Shown: positions 7,580-17,360, counted from the first letter of the stretch. The stretch: 64,000 bases of DNA from Ensifer sp. LCM 4579 (GCF_001854885.1 NZ_MDDV01000011.1:62001-126000), one strand, 5' to 3'. The notes: generated by a model from the letters alone, not told the origin. Made by a program: numbers and translations.

Positions 7580-10223
7580 CCAGATGACAATGTTGGACCC
7601 GCTTTCTGGGGCGGGCGATCGCTCCTTCGGAGAAACCGAGGCGTTTATCGACATATTGAATTGGTCCGCAGATCGCCCTCCGTGGCAAAAAGATGCCCTG
7701 CGCCGCCTTGTGTTAGGAATGAGTTTGTCGGACGGCGATATTGATGAGCTCATGCGACTCTGCGCTGATCCCACACGCGACCACGAGGCGCTCTCTGAGC
7801 ATCACATATCGGCCCAGCACTCGACCTGCATGCCGATCTCGCTAGTTCGCATCGACAAGCCGAAAGGCATCAATGCTCTCGCGGCTGAACAGACCCTCCA
7901 CTTCGCAGGGGCCGGTTTGACAGTCATTTACGGCGATAATGGAGCAGGAAAGTCCGGTTATGTCCGTGTCCTGAAGCATGCCTGCCGCACGCGCGACCGC
8001 GGCGTGAAAATTCTCCGTGACATCGAAGACTCCGTGCATGTTGAGCAGTCGGCCGAGATCGTGCTGTCGCGCGGCCCAGAAGAGATAAGCTTCGCATGGA
8101 CTCCGGACGGCGCAGCGCATCCTGATCTGCCCTCGATCAGCATATTCGATTCGCGTAGTGCAAATGTCCACGTCGAGAAAACGAATGCCGTCGCCTACAT
8201 ACCGTTACCGATGCAGGTGTTGGAAGCGCTCGCATCGGTGTGTGACAGGTTGAAGGCGAAATTGGAGATGCAGCTCCAAGAGATTGCCGAAAAGACGCCC
8301 TTGGCGATCAGGAATTCCACGCTCGACCCAGAAACGGCCGCCGGTGCCTTTGTTCGAGACATTTCGGCGAAATCGAATGTCGCTCAGCTCGATCTTCTGG
8401 CAAAACTCTCCGACGCCGAAGTCCAACGCCTAACGACGTTGGAGGGCGATCTCGCGCAGGATCCGCACCGTGCAGCATCCCGGCTCAGGCTCCAGAAGTC
8501 TCGGCTTGAGGGGGTGATGACAAGGCTCAGACAGCTCTGCGCCGCTTCATCCCCATCAGCATTTCAGGCACGCGATCGGTTGAAGGACGATTGGGACGCC
8601 AAGGCGTTGTCCGCGAAATTGGCCTCCGACGCGCTGTTCGCCGCATCGCCATTGCCGCACGTTGGCGAGGCTGTCTGGCGGCAGCTCTGGGAGGCGGCAA
8701 GAAAATATTCGGATGAGGTCGCATATCCAGACAAGCAGTTTCCGGATGCTGACGGGCATGACGAACTTTGCGTTCTCTGTCAGCAGCCCCTCGGCGAGGA
8801 CGCGGTCCAGAGGAGGACGACCTTCGAAAGCTTCGTAAAGAGCTCCACCAAAACGGACGAGGAAAAGGCCAGGCGCCACTATCAGGCTGCGCTAGAGGAA
8901 GGATCGAGAGCCGCGATCAGCACACGCGAAATGCGCAAGGCCATCCAGGACATCGCACTCGAAATCGGCGATACAAGTCTGGCGATGAGGGTGCGGGAAT
9001 GTTGGCTGCGAGCAGCGTGGTCGCTGAGAGCGCTGATCCGGGGTTTGTCAGCGCCTGCCACGATTGCAGAAGTTCCGGCAGATCAGATGTCCGCAGCGAT
9101 CGAGCAGCTTGAAAGGCGGGGTTCCCAACTTTCGGCTGACCATGGAAGTCCGGAGCGCCAGGCTCTAGTAGCCGAATATAAGGAACTGAAGGCTCGCGAG
9201 AGCCTGGGTGCTCTCGTCGAGGATCTCAAGGCAGAAATTGAGCGGCAGAGAGAAGTGGAGCTGATTAAGAAGGCCATCAAAGAAACTGCCAAGCGGGGGG
9301 TCACTGACAAGAATAAGGAACTGTCAGACAAGCTTGTAACGAATGCCTTAAGGGGCAGATTTGCGCGCGAAATCGAAAAGCTGAAGCTGGCCCGGATGCC
9401 AGTCGAGCTGAAAAAGATAAAGGACTCCAACGCGATCTCGTATTTCCAGGTCACACTCGTCGAACGGCCGAATGAAGCCGTGGGCGAGATTTTCAGCGAA
9501 GGGGAGCACCGATGCGTCGCCCTCGCTGCTTTTCTCGCTGAACTCGTGACGTCCAAACAATATTCCGGGATCGTCTTCGATGATCCCATGTCGTCGCTTG
9601 ACCATATCCACCGCAAAGCGGTCGCGGCTCGGCTCGTCGAGGAGTCGGTGCATCGCCAGGTCGTGGTCTTCACTCACGATCTGACGTTCCTCTTCGAACT
9701 TCGCCGGGAATGCGAATTGAAGGGCCTTCCCATCTTTCACCAAACAGTCTGCCGGAGGCAGAATCGCCCCGGCTACATCGAAGGTGAGCTTCCGATGAAG
9801 GGAAAGTCGGCGTGGCAACTTGCACAATCGTTGCGCTCTGAACTGAAAACCGCCAAACATCACTTCGATGGCTGGCCGGATGCCAGAAGAACTATTTTTG
9901 CCAAAGGTATCATCGAACAATTGCGGGAGTGCTGGGACCAAGGCATCGGCGACTTCATTTCACCGGTCCTAGGCCGCTTCGACAATGCGATTAAGGGCAC
10001 TAGCCTTTACAAGCTCGCGATCCTCACTGAGCAGGATGTCAGGACTGTAACCGCCGCCAGAGGCCGGCTATCTGAGGAACTGCATACCTCCTCCGAAACG
10101 CTCAATCCTGAGACTGTTGCGCACGCAGACTTGCTCGACGAAGTCATCAAGCTGGAAACCTGGCTCGCCGATATGAATCAGCGCCAAAAAGAAGCTGTGC
10201 AGCCGACGTTCCAGGTCGCGTGA
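7569..10223 (+). CDS. ABC/SMC-like ATPase with CxxC hook (RloC/RecN-like architecture)
   Basis: The start at 7569 is preferred because AAGGGTGG precedes it; an in-frame ATG at 7551 is less likely. In the 884-residue protein the Walker A loop GDNGAGKS lies near 122-129, a zinc-hook-like CVLC at 401-404 in the middle of long helical arms, an ABC signature-like FSEGEHR near 645, Walker B IVFDDPMSSLDH near 668-679, and a switch histidine in VVVFTHDL. This is the layout of SMC/Rad50-type and RloC-type ATPases that sense DNA ends or phage activity. It sits between an XRE regulator and a RES-domain effector, so a role as sensor or trigger for the effector is inferred. No nuclease motif is obvious in the arms. 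Confidence 0.85.
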   Translation: MEDNQMTMLDPLSGAGDRSFGETEAFIDILNWSADRPPWQKDALRRLVLGMSLSDGDIDELMRLCADPTRDHEALSEHHISAQHSTCMPISLVRIDKPKGINALAAEQTLHFAGAGLTVIYGDNGAGKSGYVRVLKHACRTRDRGVKILRDIEDSVHVEQSAEIVLSRGPEEISFAWTPDGAAHPDLPSISIFDSRSANVHVEKTNAVAYIPLPMQVLEALASVCDRLKAKLEMQLQEIAEKTPLAIRNSTLDPETAAGAFVRDISAKSNVAQLDLLAKLSDAEVQRLTTLEGDLAQDPHRAASRLRLQKSRLEGVMTRLRQLCAASSPSAFQARDRLKDDWDAKALSAKLASDALFAASPLPHVGEAVWRQLWEAARKYSDEVAYPDKQFPDADGHDELCVLCQQPLGEDAVQRRTTFESFVKSSTKTDEEKARRHYQAALEEGSRAAISTREMRKAIQDIALEIGDTSLAMRVRECWLRAAWSLRALIRGLSAPATIAEVPADQMSAAIEQLERRGSQLSADHGSPERQALVAEYKELKARESLGALVEDLKAEIERQREVELIKKAIKETAKRGVTDKNKELSDKLVTNALRGRFAREIEKLKLARMPVELKKIKDSNAISYFQVTLVERPNEAVGEIFSEGEHRCVALAAFLAELVTSKQYSGIVFDDPMSSLDHIHRKAVAARLVEESVHRQVVVFTHDLTFLFELRRECELKGLPIFHQTVCRRQNRPGYIEGELPMKGKSAWQLAQSLRSELKTAKHHFDGWPDARRTIFAKGIIEQLRECWDQGIGDFISPVLGRFDNAIKGTSLYKLAILTEQDVRTVTAARGRLSEELHTSSETLNPETVAHADLLDEVIKLETWLADMNQRQKEAVQPTFQVA

Positions 10224-10256
10224 TGAATATCGCCCCATTCACAACTGGATTTTGAA

Positions 10257-11120
10257 ATGTCGACAACCGAGATGGACGATCCTGGAAAATCCGAGTTTGC
10301 CTCCTACGACAGCTACAGGGAATTTGCGTTCCGCGTCCGACATCAGCGTCGGTACGTATGGGACGATCATGTAAAGGCATTTATCAATACGGTGCTGGCA
10401 ACGCTCAAGGATCGCGACGTGACCTTACGTAAGGGCATGGTCCTCTTTCGCGCCCAGAGTGGCATTGAGTATTATTCTCCCGGCAGAAACCGACCGGAGG
10501 AACCATCCGGCTACAATGCAACGCGAATGAAGCCCCGTCCGAATAGGTCGACCGAAGGCCGGGCGAACGCAGCCGGTGTCTCTGTTCTGTATTTGGGCAC
10601 CACGGAGCAGAACGTAATCTCGGAAATTAGGCCGTGGGTCGGCGCAGAGGTTTCTGTCGCTCAATTCCAGTTGAAGCGAAAGTTGCGCGCGCTCGATTTG
10701 TCGCGTGGTCACGGCCAATCCTCCTTGAATATCGTGTTTGGCCATTTGTTAAACGGGACGCCCGTCACCGCCGAGCAAAAGGAAAAAGCTGTCTGGATTG
10801 CTATAGATAATGCGTTCTCCCGGCCGGTGACTAGGTCAGACGATGCCGCCGACTACGTCCCTACCCAGATCCTAGCCGAAGTCTTTCGAAATGCCGGCTA
10901 TGACGCGATTGGTTACAAGAGTCAGTTCGGGGAGAAAGGCTTGAACATTGTCTTGTTCAACCCGGACGATGCCGACGTCATCAACTGTGCCCCTTATGAG
11001 GTCACAGGCATGGACGTGTCGTTTAAAGAAATCGGCAATCGGTGGTATCGCGCAGAGAACCGCCGACAACCTGCCAAAAGCGCCAGGAAGAAGGTGAAAA
11101 AGACGCCGAGTTCAAAATAG
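10257..11120 (+). CDS. RES-domain protein, predicted NAD+-targeting toxin/effector
   Basis: RES-domain proteins adopt an ADP-ribosyltransferase-like fold; characterised members degrade NAD+ or ADP-ribosylate a target. The 287-residue product shows LFRAQ (R65), the GRAN-x-x-GVSVLYLG block (Y112) and SEIRP (E123), corresponding to the conserved Arg, Tyr and Glu region. A helical N-terminal extension of about 55 residues precedes the domain, and a Lys-rich tail follows. It begins 33 bases after the ATPase gene. Unlike ordinary Xre-RES pairs, there is no small cognate MbcA/Xre antitoxin next to it; control is more likely exerted by the ATPase or the XRE protein. Confidence 0.8.
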   Translation: MSTTEMDDPGKSEFASYDSYREFAFRVRHQRRYVWDDHVKAFINTVLATLKDRDVTLRKGMVLFRAQSGIEYYSPGRNRPEEPSGYNATRMKPRPNRSTEGRANAAGVSVLYLGTTEQNVISEIRPWVGAEVSVAQFQLKRKLRALDLSRGHGQSSLNIVFGHLLNGTPVTAEQKEKAVWIAIDNAFSRPVTRSDDAADYVPTQILAEVFRNAGYDAIGYKSQFGEKGLNIVLFNPDDADVINCAPYEVTGMDVSFKEIGNRWYRAENRRQPAKSARKKVKKTPSSK

Positions 11121-11139
11121 TCGGCGTCGGTCAAGTTGG

Positions 11140-11964
11140 TCACGACGGTGAAGCGCCCTCGACGCGGCTGTCGTGAATCGCATCGAAGGCGGTTCGAATA
11201 GCCAACGAGACGTTCACACGCAGGAGCCCTAGGGCGTTGCGCCGTGCTTGCAACCAGTCGTTCTCCAGCTTCTTAGCTGCTCGCTGTTTTTCCGGATTAT
11301 CGAGCATACCAGGCAAATCCACCAGGTCTGAGAAATGGCGCAGGCTTGCTTCTCGACCTCGTTCCCAACCGACAATCTCGTATTCGACGTCTGGCTCGTT
11401 ACCATCCGTCATGCCCCAAGGCTGCACACGGCTCAGATTAGGGATGCGACCGAAATAGTCGAAACGGGTGTACACGTACCGCCGATCGGCGATCTCCAAG
11501 ATCATATCGCCGTTGAGTCGCGTATCGCGGAGATAGACATCCGTGTGAACGCGAAGGGTGCGATGCAGCCAGAAATCATCGTCCGACCAGTTTCCCTCAG
11601 CAGCGTTCGCCTGCCACGGGAACTTGGGGTGCTGATCATTGTAGTCCTTTTCCAGGAACATATCGAGGCGAGAGGGAAGCCGCCCCCTTGCCGCCGTGAA
11701 GTCGTCGAGGATGACGTGAGATAGGCGCGCAGCGGTGAACAACTCAGCGCCAGCCCTTATTAGGGCGCCGGTGAGAGCCATCTCGCCGACGCCAAACTGA
11801 TCCCAGTAGCGTGTGCTTTGTTTGCCGGCGTGATCGTGGTCCGTCGGCGGAGCAAGCCCATGTTCGATCAGGACGTTGAAGTTGCGGAGGGAAATGCCTG
11901 CAGCCAGCGCAAGCTCGGAGGATGTGAATAGGTTCATTGGAACATCTTTGCGGGGTCTAGCCAT
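11140..11964 (-). CDS. Protein with MerR-like N-terminal DNA-binding domain, function unknown
   Basis: Residues 10-75 (FTSSELALAAGISLRNFNVL, then a tyrosine/tryptophan-containing wing and GVGEMALTGALIRAGAELF) resemble a MerR-type winged helix. The rest of the 274-residue protein contains aromatic-rich strands and a helical C-terminus with no family I recognise. It is convergent with the RES gene (20 bases apart) and lies upstream of none of the adjacent minus-strand genes, so it appears to be a single-gene unit. It may regulate one of the neighbouring systems. Confidence 0.55.
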   Translation of the reverse strand: MARPRKDVPMNLFTSSELALAAGISLRNFNVLIEHGLAPPTDHDHAGKQSTRYWDQFGVGEMALTGALIRAGAELFTAARLSHVILDDFTAARGRLPSRLDMFLEKDYNDQHPKFPWQANAAEGNWSDDDFWLHRTLRVHTDVYLRDTRLNGDMILEIADRRYVYTRFDYFGRIPNLSRVQPWGMTDGNEPDVEYEIVGWERGREASLRHFSDLVDLPGMLDNPEKQRAAKKLENDWLQARRNALGLLRVNVSLAIRTAFDAIHDSRVEGASPS

Positions 11965-12155
11965 ACTGCCTCAATAACATCCACAAACTGGAAGTTCAAG
12001 ATAAACATACGGTTTATGGATGTATTATTGCGACTGGCTTCTTCGCATGTAGGCGCCCCTGCACACAGGGAGCTTAGCCGGGGTGCTATGTCCCACCGAA
12101 TTCGCTACCGGCGCGCGACCTGCGAGACCTTACCGTCGAACCAACCCCCAAATGG

Positions 12156-13496
12156 TTATCGCCAATCCCGCATTGCGACCCCAGCCTTTGGGGACCATTC
12201 CAGCACGCCGACTGGCCGACCGCGCTGAGGGTCGCCTAATAGGGCCAAGCCGTCACGGAAGAGAGCATAGTTGTAGGCGTCTTTGGGCGTGTCCCTGGGC
12301 GAGCCGTCATTGATCGTCCTGAAGCCGGCAGGGACGAATTGCGGCAATTGCAGGCTCGACGGGAAGCGCAAGGTTTGAAGGCCAAGCATGTTGGTAAGAG
12401 CATTCAGAAATGCGACGCCAGCGCTCTCCTCCATTGCAAAGCAGCCCAGGTTGGGCCACCGCGTGGCGCGTGGTCGGATTGCCGATCGAAGAATGGGACG
12501 CCACTGGCGGGCATTGTCGTAGAAGTCGGCCCACCAATTGCGGAACGGGTCTAGCCACCACATGGCAGGTATGGATATGAGGAAATTTCGCCTCGCATAT
12601 CGAAGGCGAAGGAATGCGACCGGGTTGGTATCAGGTGGTGCCGCCCGGTCCACGTTCCTTAACCAGTCGATCCATTGGACCACCCGATTGCCGCCCATCA
12701 GGAAGAAGTTCGAACGATGGGCCGCCAACGCGATAGGTGCGGAAACCCCATCACCCGAAGCGTCTTCGCTGGTACCATTCGGCGGAGTGCCTCCTCCCGA
12801 ACGGCCCGCCTTTGAGATTTTGGTTTCCGAAACCCCAAGAAATGCTCCTGGAGTTCGGAGAGCAGAACCGAAAGCAACACAATACCCATGAATTACGTCG
12901 CCATAAGGCGACGGTCTTCCAAGATAGGGTTTTACCTGCCGCAGATACTTGTTTTGCGAAGCGTTGCGAATGCCGGCAGAGGTTGTGCTGTCAGAAAATG
13001 ACCCGCGCGCCTCGGCGAGGACCACGCCGTGGCCGTTGGCGCTTCCGCCATCATAGATGAAGTCCGCGTGGGGATCGAGAGCGGAGGAAAGGCAGATGGC
13101 ATTCGCACGCCAAGCATAACCCAGGGCGTTCATGTAGAGGTCGGTAATGCCACCACCTACGCGCGCAGCAAACAAGGTGCGCTCTGTATCGGCTAGGTGC
13201 AAGAAGTATTCTGACAGTGAAAAGATCGACCCTTCCGCGATCATTGTCTCCAGCATCGGAAACGTACTTCTTTGCAGGGCATCGAGCACTTCGACCGGCG
13301 CATCATCACGCAGGGTTGCCGTTCGCGCGACTGCCGCGGCGAGGGCAACAGGCCCGAACTCTAGGTTCATCACCGGTGCCGGAGGGCTGAAGCCTGCGGC
13401 TAGGGGGCTTGGGACGTGACCGTGAAGAACGTGGCTGGTGAGAGCCACTGTATGCTCCCGGCGCCAAAGTGCGGACGTCGCTACCAGGCCACTCAT
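12156..13496 (-). CDS. Unknown protein with PD-(D/E)xK nuclease-like motif, third gene of UPF0489 operon
   Basis: No named family is recognised. Around residues 141-191 the 446-residue protein has DFIYDGG (D149), then LAEARGS (E162-x-R164) and QVKPY (Q187xxxY191). A D, E-x-[K/R] and QxxxY series is the pattern of RecB-like PD-(D/E)xK nucleases, with Arg in place of the usual Lys. The N-terminal part contains a possible helical region, and the C-terminal part is rich in Trp and Arg. Its ATG overlaps the stop of the upstream membrane-protein gene (ATGA), so the two are translationally coupled. A nuclease role is a motif-level inference only. Confidence 0.55.
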   Translation of the reverse strand: MSGLVATSALWRREHTVALTSHVLHGHVPSPLAAGFSPPAPVMNLEFGPVALAAAVARTATLRDDAPVEVLDALQRSTFPMLETMIAEGSIFSLSEYFLHLADTERTLFAARVGGGITDLYMNALGYAWRANAICLSSALDPHADFIYDGGSANGHGVVLAEARGSFSDSTTSAGIRNASQNKYLRQVKPYLGRPSPYGDVIHGYCVAFGSALRTPGAFLGVSETKISKAGRSGGGTPPNGTSEDASGDGVSAPIALAAHRSNFFLMGGNRVVQWIDWLRNVDRAAPPDTNPVAFLRLRYARRNFLISIPAMWWLDPFRNWWADFYDNARQWRPILRSAIRPRATRWPNLGCFAMEESAGVAFLNALTNMLGLQTLRFPSSLQLPQFVPAGFRTINDGSPRDTPKDAYNYALFRDGLALLGDPQRGRPVGVLEWSPKAGVAMRDWR

Positions 13497-15157
13497 CCGC
13501 GCCCCCGTGATTCCGGGAACGCGGTCTCAAGCGCGTCGGTATAGTCCGTGACGGAGCCGCGTAGAACGTGGTCGCTCATGGCGACGAAGGCCTTGAGGCG
13601 CTCGCCATACCGGGCGCGCGGATGGCGGTTGCCGCCTGCGACGATTGCTCGGATCAGCATAGCGCGCATTCGTCCCTCCAATCCCTCGCGCGAAAGAGAA
13701 GAGATGTCCGACAACACGCAGTCATGGAGATAGCCCGCGAAGGTATCGCCAATCCGCTCGGAAAACGCGACGGTTACCATGGCGTTGCCGAGGGCCACGG
13801 CAGCGTCCGCCGGGATGACGCTTGACGAGAACTCTCCAACGTTCGAGATCGCCGCATGGGGAGATGCCCTGTCGAGATGCCTTATATTGCGCACCCAGTT
13901 GCCAAGGACGTCGAAGATTTCGTACATCAGGCGGGCGTTGCGGGTGGGGAATTCGGCGATCGTGTCGACGTTCTGACCGGACGTATCGTATATCTCTTCC
14001 ATTTCGGTTATGAAGAGTGGCAGATAGAACAGCCACATATGATAGGGCACACCCTGGCGCATGGCCTCATTCACCATGATGTCGAAGTACCGGATGCCGA
14101 CGAAGGTCATGTCTCGCCATCGCTCGTCATCGAAATTCTCAGCGCGATCGTTGAGATAGGCGGAATAGCCGCTGTTTGCCCCGGTGCGGATCGTGTTGAT
14201 GACCGCATCGCCGATGGGCTTCCAGGCTCCGAGCTTGTGGGCGACCTCGGCATCGCCGAAGAGAAACTGCAATAGGACATTCTCTTCCGGAATCGCGTAG
14301 CCACCTTTGGCCGCGAGATTCTGGTTGTGTTCGATCTCCTGGTAGAGTCTGCTGCCGCTGTCAGCTATCAGGTCCCGCAGGACCTTGTCCGAGAAGTCGA
14401 AGCGAAGTTGCAGCTTGATCGCCATGAGGTCCGGCAAAGCATCCGGCCGCATCGTGACGAGGAACTTTCTGAACTCCTCCGAGCGTAGTAGTATACGTGC
14501 GATGTTCTCGGCGCCGACCTGGGCTTTATGGCTCGCCGGGACAATGTGCTTCACCCAGCGAATTCGACGCCGGAAACCCTCATAGATCCGCTTGCCATAG
14601 CCCGCCCTCTGCTGCCCTGGCTCATCCTCTTCCGACCCAACCGGCTTGAACGTTCGGATTCTCTGGCGGCGCAGCCAGTCTGTATCGGCCACCCAGTCGT
14701 GCACCTTTTGCCGTCGTAGGCGCCGTTCCGCAACGGTTTCTATGAGGCCGAGATGGGGGCGTACGAAATCCAACAACTCCGCAAAGCGATGCTCATAAAG
14801 CAAAGTCTGCACGATTTTGCCGATGGTCACCACGGAGCGCGGTCCCGGTTTCAGGAGGACGTTGAGACACCAGGCCAGGATCATCCAGACAAACACGACG
14901 AGGAAAGCGGCTTGCGGCGGCGTGAAGCTGCCATCTTGCGGGAAAACCAGCCAGGCGCAGGCTCCGGCATTCGGCAATCGGCACGGTTGCCCCAAAAGCG
15001 AAAAGAACTCGAAGTAGAGAACAAGCGAGACCGCGAGAAGCGCCAAAGGAATCTGAATGGCAAGATGCAACTGCGCGCGTAGTCGCGTCACTGGCGACAC
15101 GATTGCGTAAAACGCGATGAAGAGCGCGAGAAAACTCAGGAAGCCGTCCAGAGTCAC
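13493..15157 (-). CDS. Membrane protein with three N-terminal TM segments and large cytoplasmic domain
   Basis: The 554-residue product begins with hydrophobic segments at about 5-22, 33-53 and 85-105, followed by a soluble, largely helical region of about 430 residues without a domain I recognise. It starts with GTG at 15157, which overlaps the stop of the UPF0489 gene (GTGA), and its own stop overlaps the start of the next gene (ATGA). The strict overlaps on both sides imply a three-gene functional unit. A membrane-anchored scaffold or effector is a plausible role. Confidence 0.6.
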   Translation of the reverse strand: MTLDGFLSFLALFIAFYAIVSPVTRLRAQLHLAIQIPLALLAVSLVLYFEFFSLLGQPCRLPNAGACAWLVFPQDGSFTPPQAAFLVVFVWMILAWCLNVLLKPGPRSVVTIGKIVQTLLYEHRFAELLDFVRPHLGLIETVAERRLRRQKVHDWVADTDWLRRQRIRTFKPVGSEEDEPGQQRAGYGKRIYEGFRRRIRWVKHIVPASHKAQVGAENIARILLRSEEFRKFLVTMRPDALPDLMAIKLQLRFDFSDKVLRDLIADSGSRLYQEIEHNQNLAAKGGYAIPEENVLLQFLFGDAEVAHKLGAWKPIGDAVINTIRTGANSGYSAYLNDRAENFDDERWRDMTFVGIRYFDIMVNEAMRQGVPYHMWLFYLPLFITEMEEIYDTSGQNVDTIAEFPTRNARLMYEIFDVLGNWVRNIRHLDRASPHAAISNVGEFSSSVIPADAAVALGNAMVTVAFSERIGDTFAGYLHDCVLSDISSLSREGLEGRMRAMLIRAIVAGGNRHPRARYGERLKAFVAMSDHVLRGSVTDYTDALETAFPESRGRG

Positions 15158-15961
15158 CGGAGTCCTCCCTTGCCACTCGGATGCACCCTTAAACTCGGAA
15201 AACCTTGGCGATCATCGCGTTCAAAGTCGACGTAGTCTTGAAAGATCGGAATCAGGGCGTCGGCCTCTACCGGGGTGTACCCGGGAGATTGGCAAAGGAT
15301 CACGTAATCGAACGGCTCGGTGGCACGATAAGCCTCAACCGAAACCTTTTGAAACGGGATCGGCGGTTCAAGGGCATGCGGCAAGGTGCGGAGTTCTTCC
15401 TTTGAACTCGCGTCGCGGACACGCGGGACGTATCGGAGCTCCATGATTCCGCACGTCGTGTTGAAATCCCGGAAAAGGAAGGGCATCAGATCATCGCCGC
15501 TCTGCGCATGGTGCACATAGGTCAGCGATCGCAACCACCGGCACGCCAATGCATATGATAGATAGTTGGCTGGCGAGATGCGCTGCATGCCATTCTGCGG
15601 GATGGCGCGTGACGCGCTCTTTTGGCGGCAGGCCGAGGAGCCTTCCGCCGATGTCCATCCATGATGAATCTCCGAAACCGGTTCCCAGATCGGAATGGGC
15701 ATCGATGTGGGCCAGGATTACCGGTGCGTCGCCGTTTTGGGAGAGCGCTTCCAAGATGGGAAATGCTTCATCGTGATGGACGACAAACCAACCTTTGGGT
15801 CGCTGAGCCGATGGATCGCGCTTCAATCCGCACTGGTCTTCGAGGAAGACCCGAAGTTGCGCCTCATTCCAAGGGCGCGTCGTTGACTGTGCCCGAGGCC
15901 GTCGGTCGATTGAGCAGACGTCATCAAGGAATATGTCGAGGTCGATATCGGCGATGTTCAA
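15154..15961 (-). pseudogene. UPF0489-family protein, frameshifted
   Basis: The N-terminal frame (from 15961 down) reads IADIDLDIFLDDV, WFVVHHDEAFPILEAL and ILAHIDAHSDLG, matching UPF0489, an arginase-like fold with conserved Asp/His residues. Near 15600 homology switches frame and continues as PANYLSYALACRWLRSLTYV and onwards to the stop at 15154. Either the gene is broken or the sequence has an indel. Translation also stays open upstream to about 16057 (reading VTDRDQRALENCILKQQYF), so the native start may lie there, but no ATG, GTG or TTG is present before the TTG at 15961. It is the first gene of an overlapping operon with the two genes downstream. Confidence 0.65.
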
Positions 15962-16100
15962 GAGTTGTTTCCGTACGTCGGGCGTGTCCCGAAAATACTG
16001 TTGCTTAAGGATGCAATTCTCAAGCGCACGTTGATCTCGATCCGTGACAATGAAATGTTACCAACAGAATTTAGTCGGCAAATACTGCGAGGACTGAAGA

Positions 16101-17180
16101 ATGAACGAACAACCGGCGGTGCCGACTATTGATGGCATCCTGTCCGGCCTCGTTATCGAGGGGCAGGGTTACGAGTTCAAGGCACTCCTGAACCTCGATG
16201 ATCAACGTGGAAAATCAAACTTCATTGATGATGTCGTGGCGTTTTTGAACGCTGGACCTGGGCACCTGATCGTCGGCGTGCATGAAAAGAGGGGAGCCTT
16301 CGCGCGCTTTGAGCCGATGGAGGGTGATCGCGATGCACTGCAACGCCGCATCACTTCAATCATTCAGGACAACATCGATCCCAAGCCATTGGGCGTTCAT
16401 GTGAAGTTCCTCGATTTAGACACGGGAGGGTTCATTCTGTGGCTCGATCTCCCGGACCATCGGCTGCGGCCGTATCAGAACAAAATTACTGGCGGCTTCT
16501 ATTTGCGCACCGGTGCGCAAAACACGCCGATCCCCCGTGACCAACTGCACGCGCTGTTTACGCCAATCGAAAAGCTGGAAGCCGATACGGTACAGCTGAT
16601 GGAGCGTGAGAATGCAGCTGTTGAGGCGCGGGACATCATGCAGAACAACGGCGCAACGCTGCATATCGCGATCGTGCCGCAAGAGCATTACGAGCGCGAG
16701 CGGGCGCCTTTCGATCCCGGGCGGGGTGTTCTGAAAGTGATGCGCCATTATCACGGGGAGAGCCATGGTGTTTTCAAGGGATGTGAAAATGGTGTCGAGG
16801 CACGTGACGTGACCTTTCAGGAGGGGCGCTCCATCTCGCGCTTCTTCATCGGCGATGACTGGCTCGTGCACTCTTATGTCTCCCATCCATTCTCGGTTCG
16901 GGAGGGAGAGGGACGACTGACGGTTCACGAGTTTCGCGAGGAGTTCGCCCGGCGTTTGCGAGATATCCAGCTCATTCTGGACGACTCTGGCATCCGAGGA
17001 CCATATGGGGTTCTTCTCGCGGTGAAGAATCTGCGCCGTAATCCAAAACTCGAGTGGGCCTTTCCCAATGCCAGCGCTGCCAGTCTCGGTCGGCCGATAC
17101 GGGTTGAGCGCGTGGATGAACAAGGTCTCGTTGATCGGTTCTATGACAAGGTCAGAAGTGTTTCGGTCTATGGCCGCTGA
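16101..17180 (+). CDS. AlbA_2 (Schlafen-like) putative nucleic-acid-binding protein
   Basis: The N-terminal 150 residues carry the AlbA_2 pattern: an EFK strand (GQGYEFKALL), then NFIDDVVAFLNAGPGHLIVGV and a GGFYLRTG strand. This domain occurs in Schlafen-like and other proteins of bacterial conflict loci, where it binds nucleic acid or nucleotide. The C-terminal 200 residues have no family I recognise. The start is preceded by GAGGACTGAAGA. It is divergent from the UPF0489 operon with about 50-140 bases between starts, so a shared promoter region is likely. Confidence 0.75.
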   Translation: MNEQPAVPTIDGILSGLVIEGQGYEFKALLNLDDQRGKSNFIDDVVAFLNAGPGHLIVGVHEKRGAFARFEPMEGDRDALQRRITSIIQDNIDPKPLGVHVKFLDLDTGGFILWLDLPDHRLRPYQNKITGGFYLRTGAQNTPIPRDQLHALFTPIEKLEADTVQLMERENAAVEARDIMQNNGATLHIAIVPQEHYERERAPFDPGRGVLKVMRHYHGESHGVFKGCENGVEARDVTFQEGRSISRFFIGDDWLVHSYVSHPFSVREGEGRLTVHEFREEFARRLRDIQLILDDSGIRGPYGVLLAVKNLRRNPKLEWAFPNASAASLGRPIRVERVDEQGLVDRFYDKVRSVSVYGR

Positions 17181-17360
17181 CGATCGGGTGTCGTGCGCCA
17201 TTGACGAATCGCAGCGGTAACGCAATTCTTCTCGGTGGATCGTGGCTCCTAACCTGTCGCCAAGTTAAAAGCCGCTCTTTTCTTATAAGATGCACGCCGA
17301 ATCCCATCCCTCGGCTGCTGATTAAATGGCGTCCAGCTGCCGAAGCGATGAGGTTTCGCC

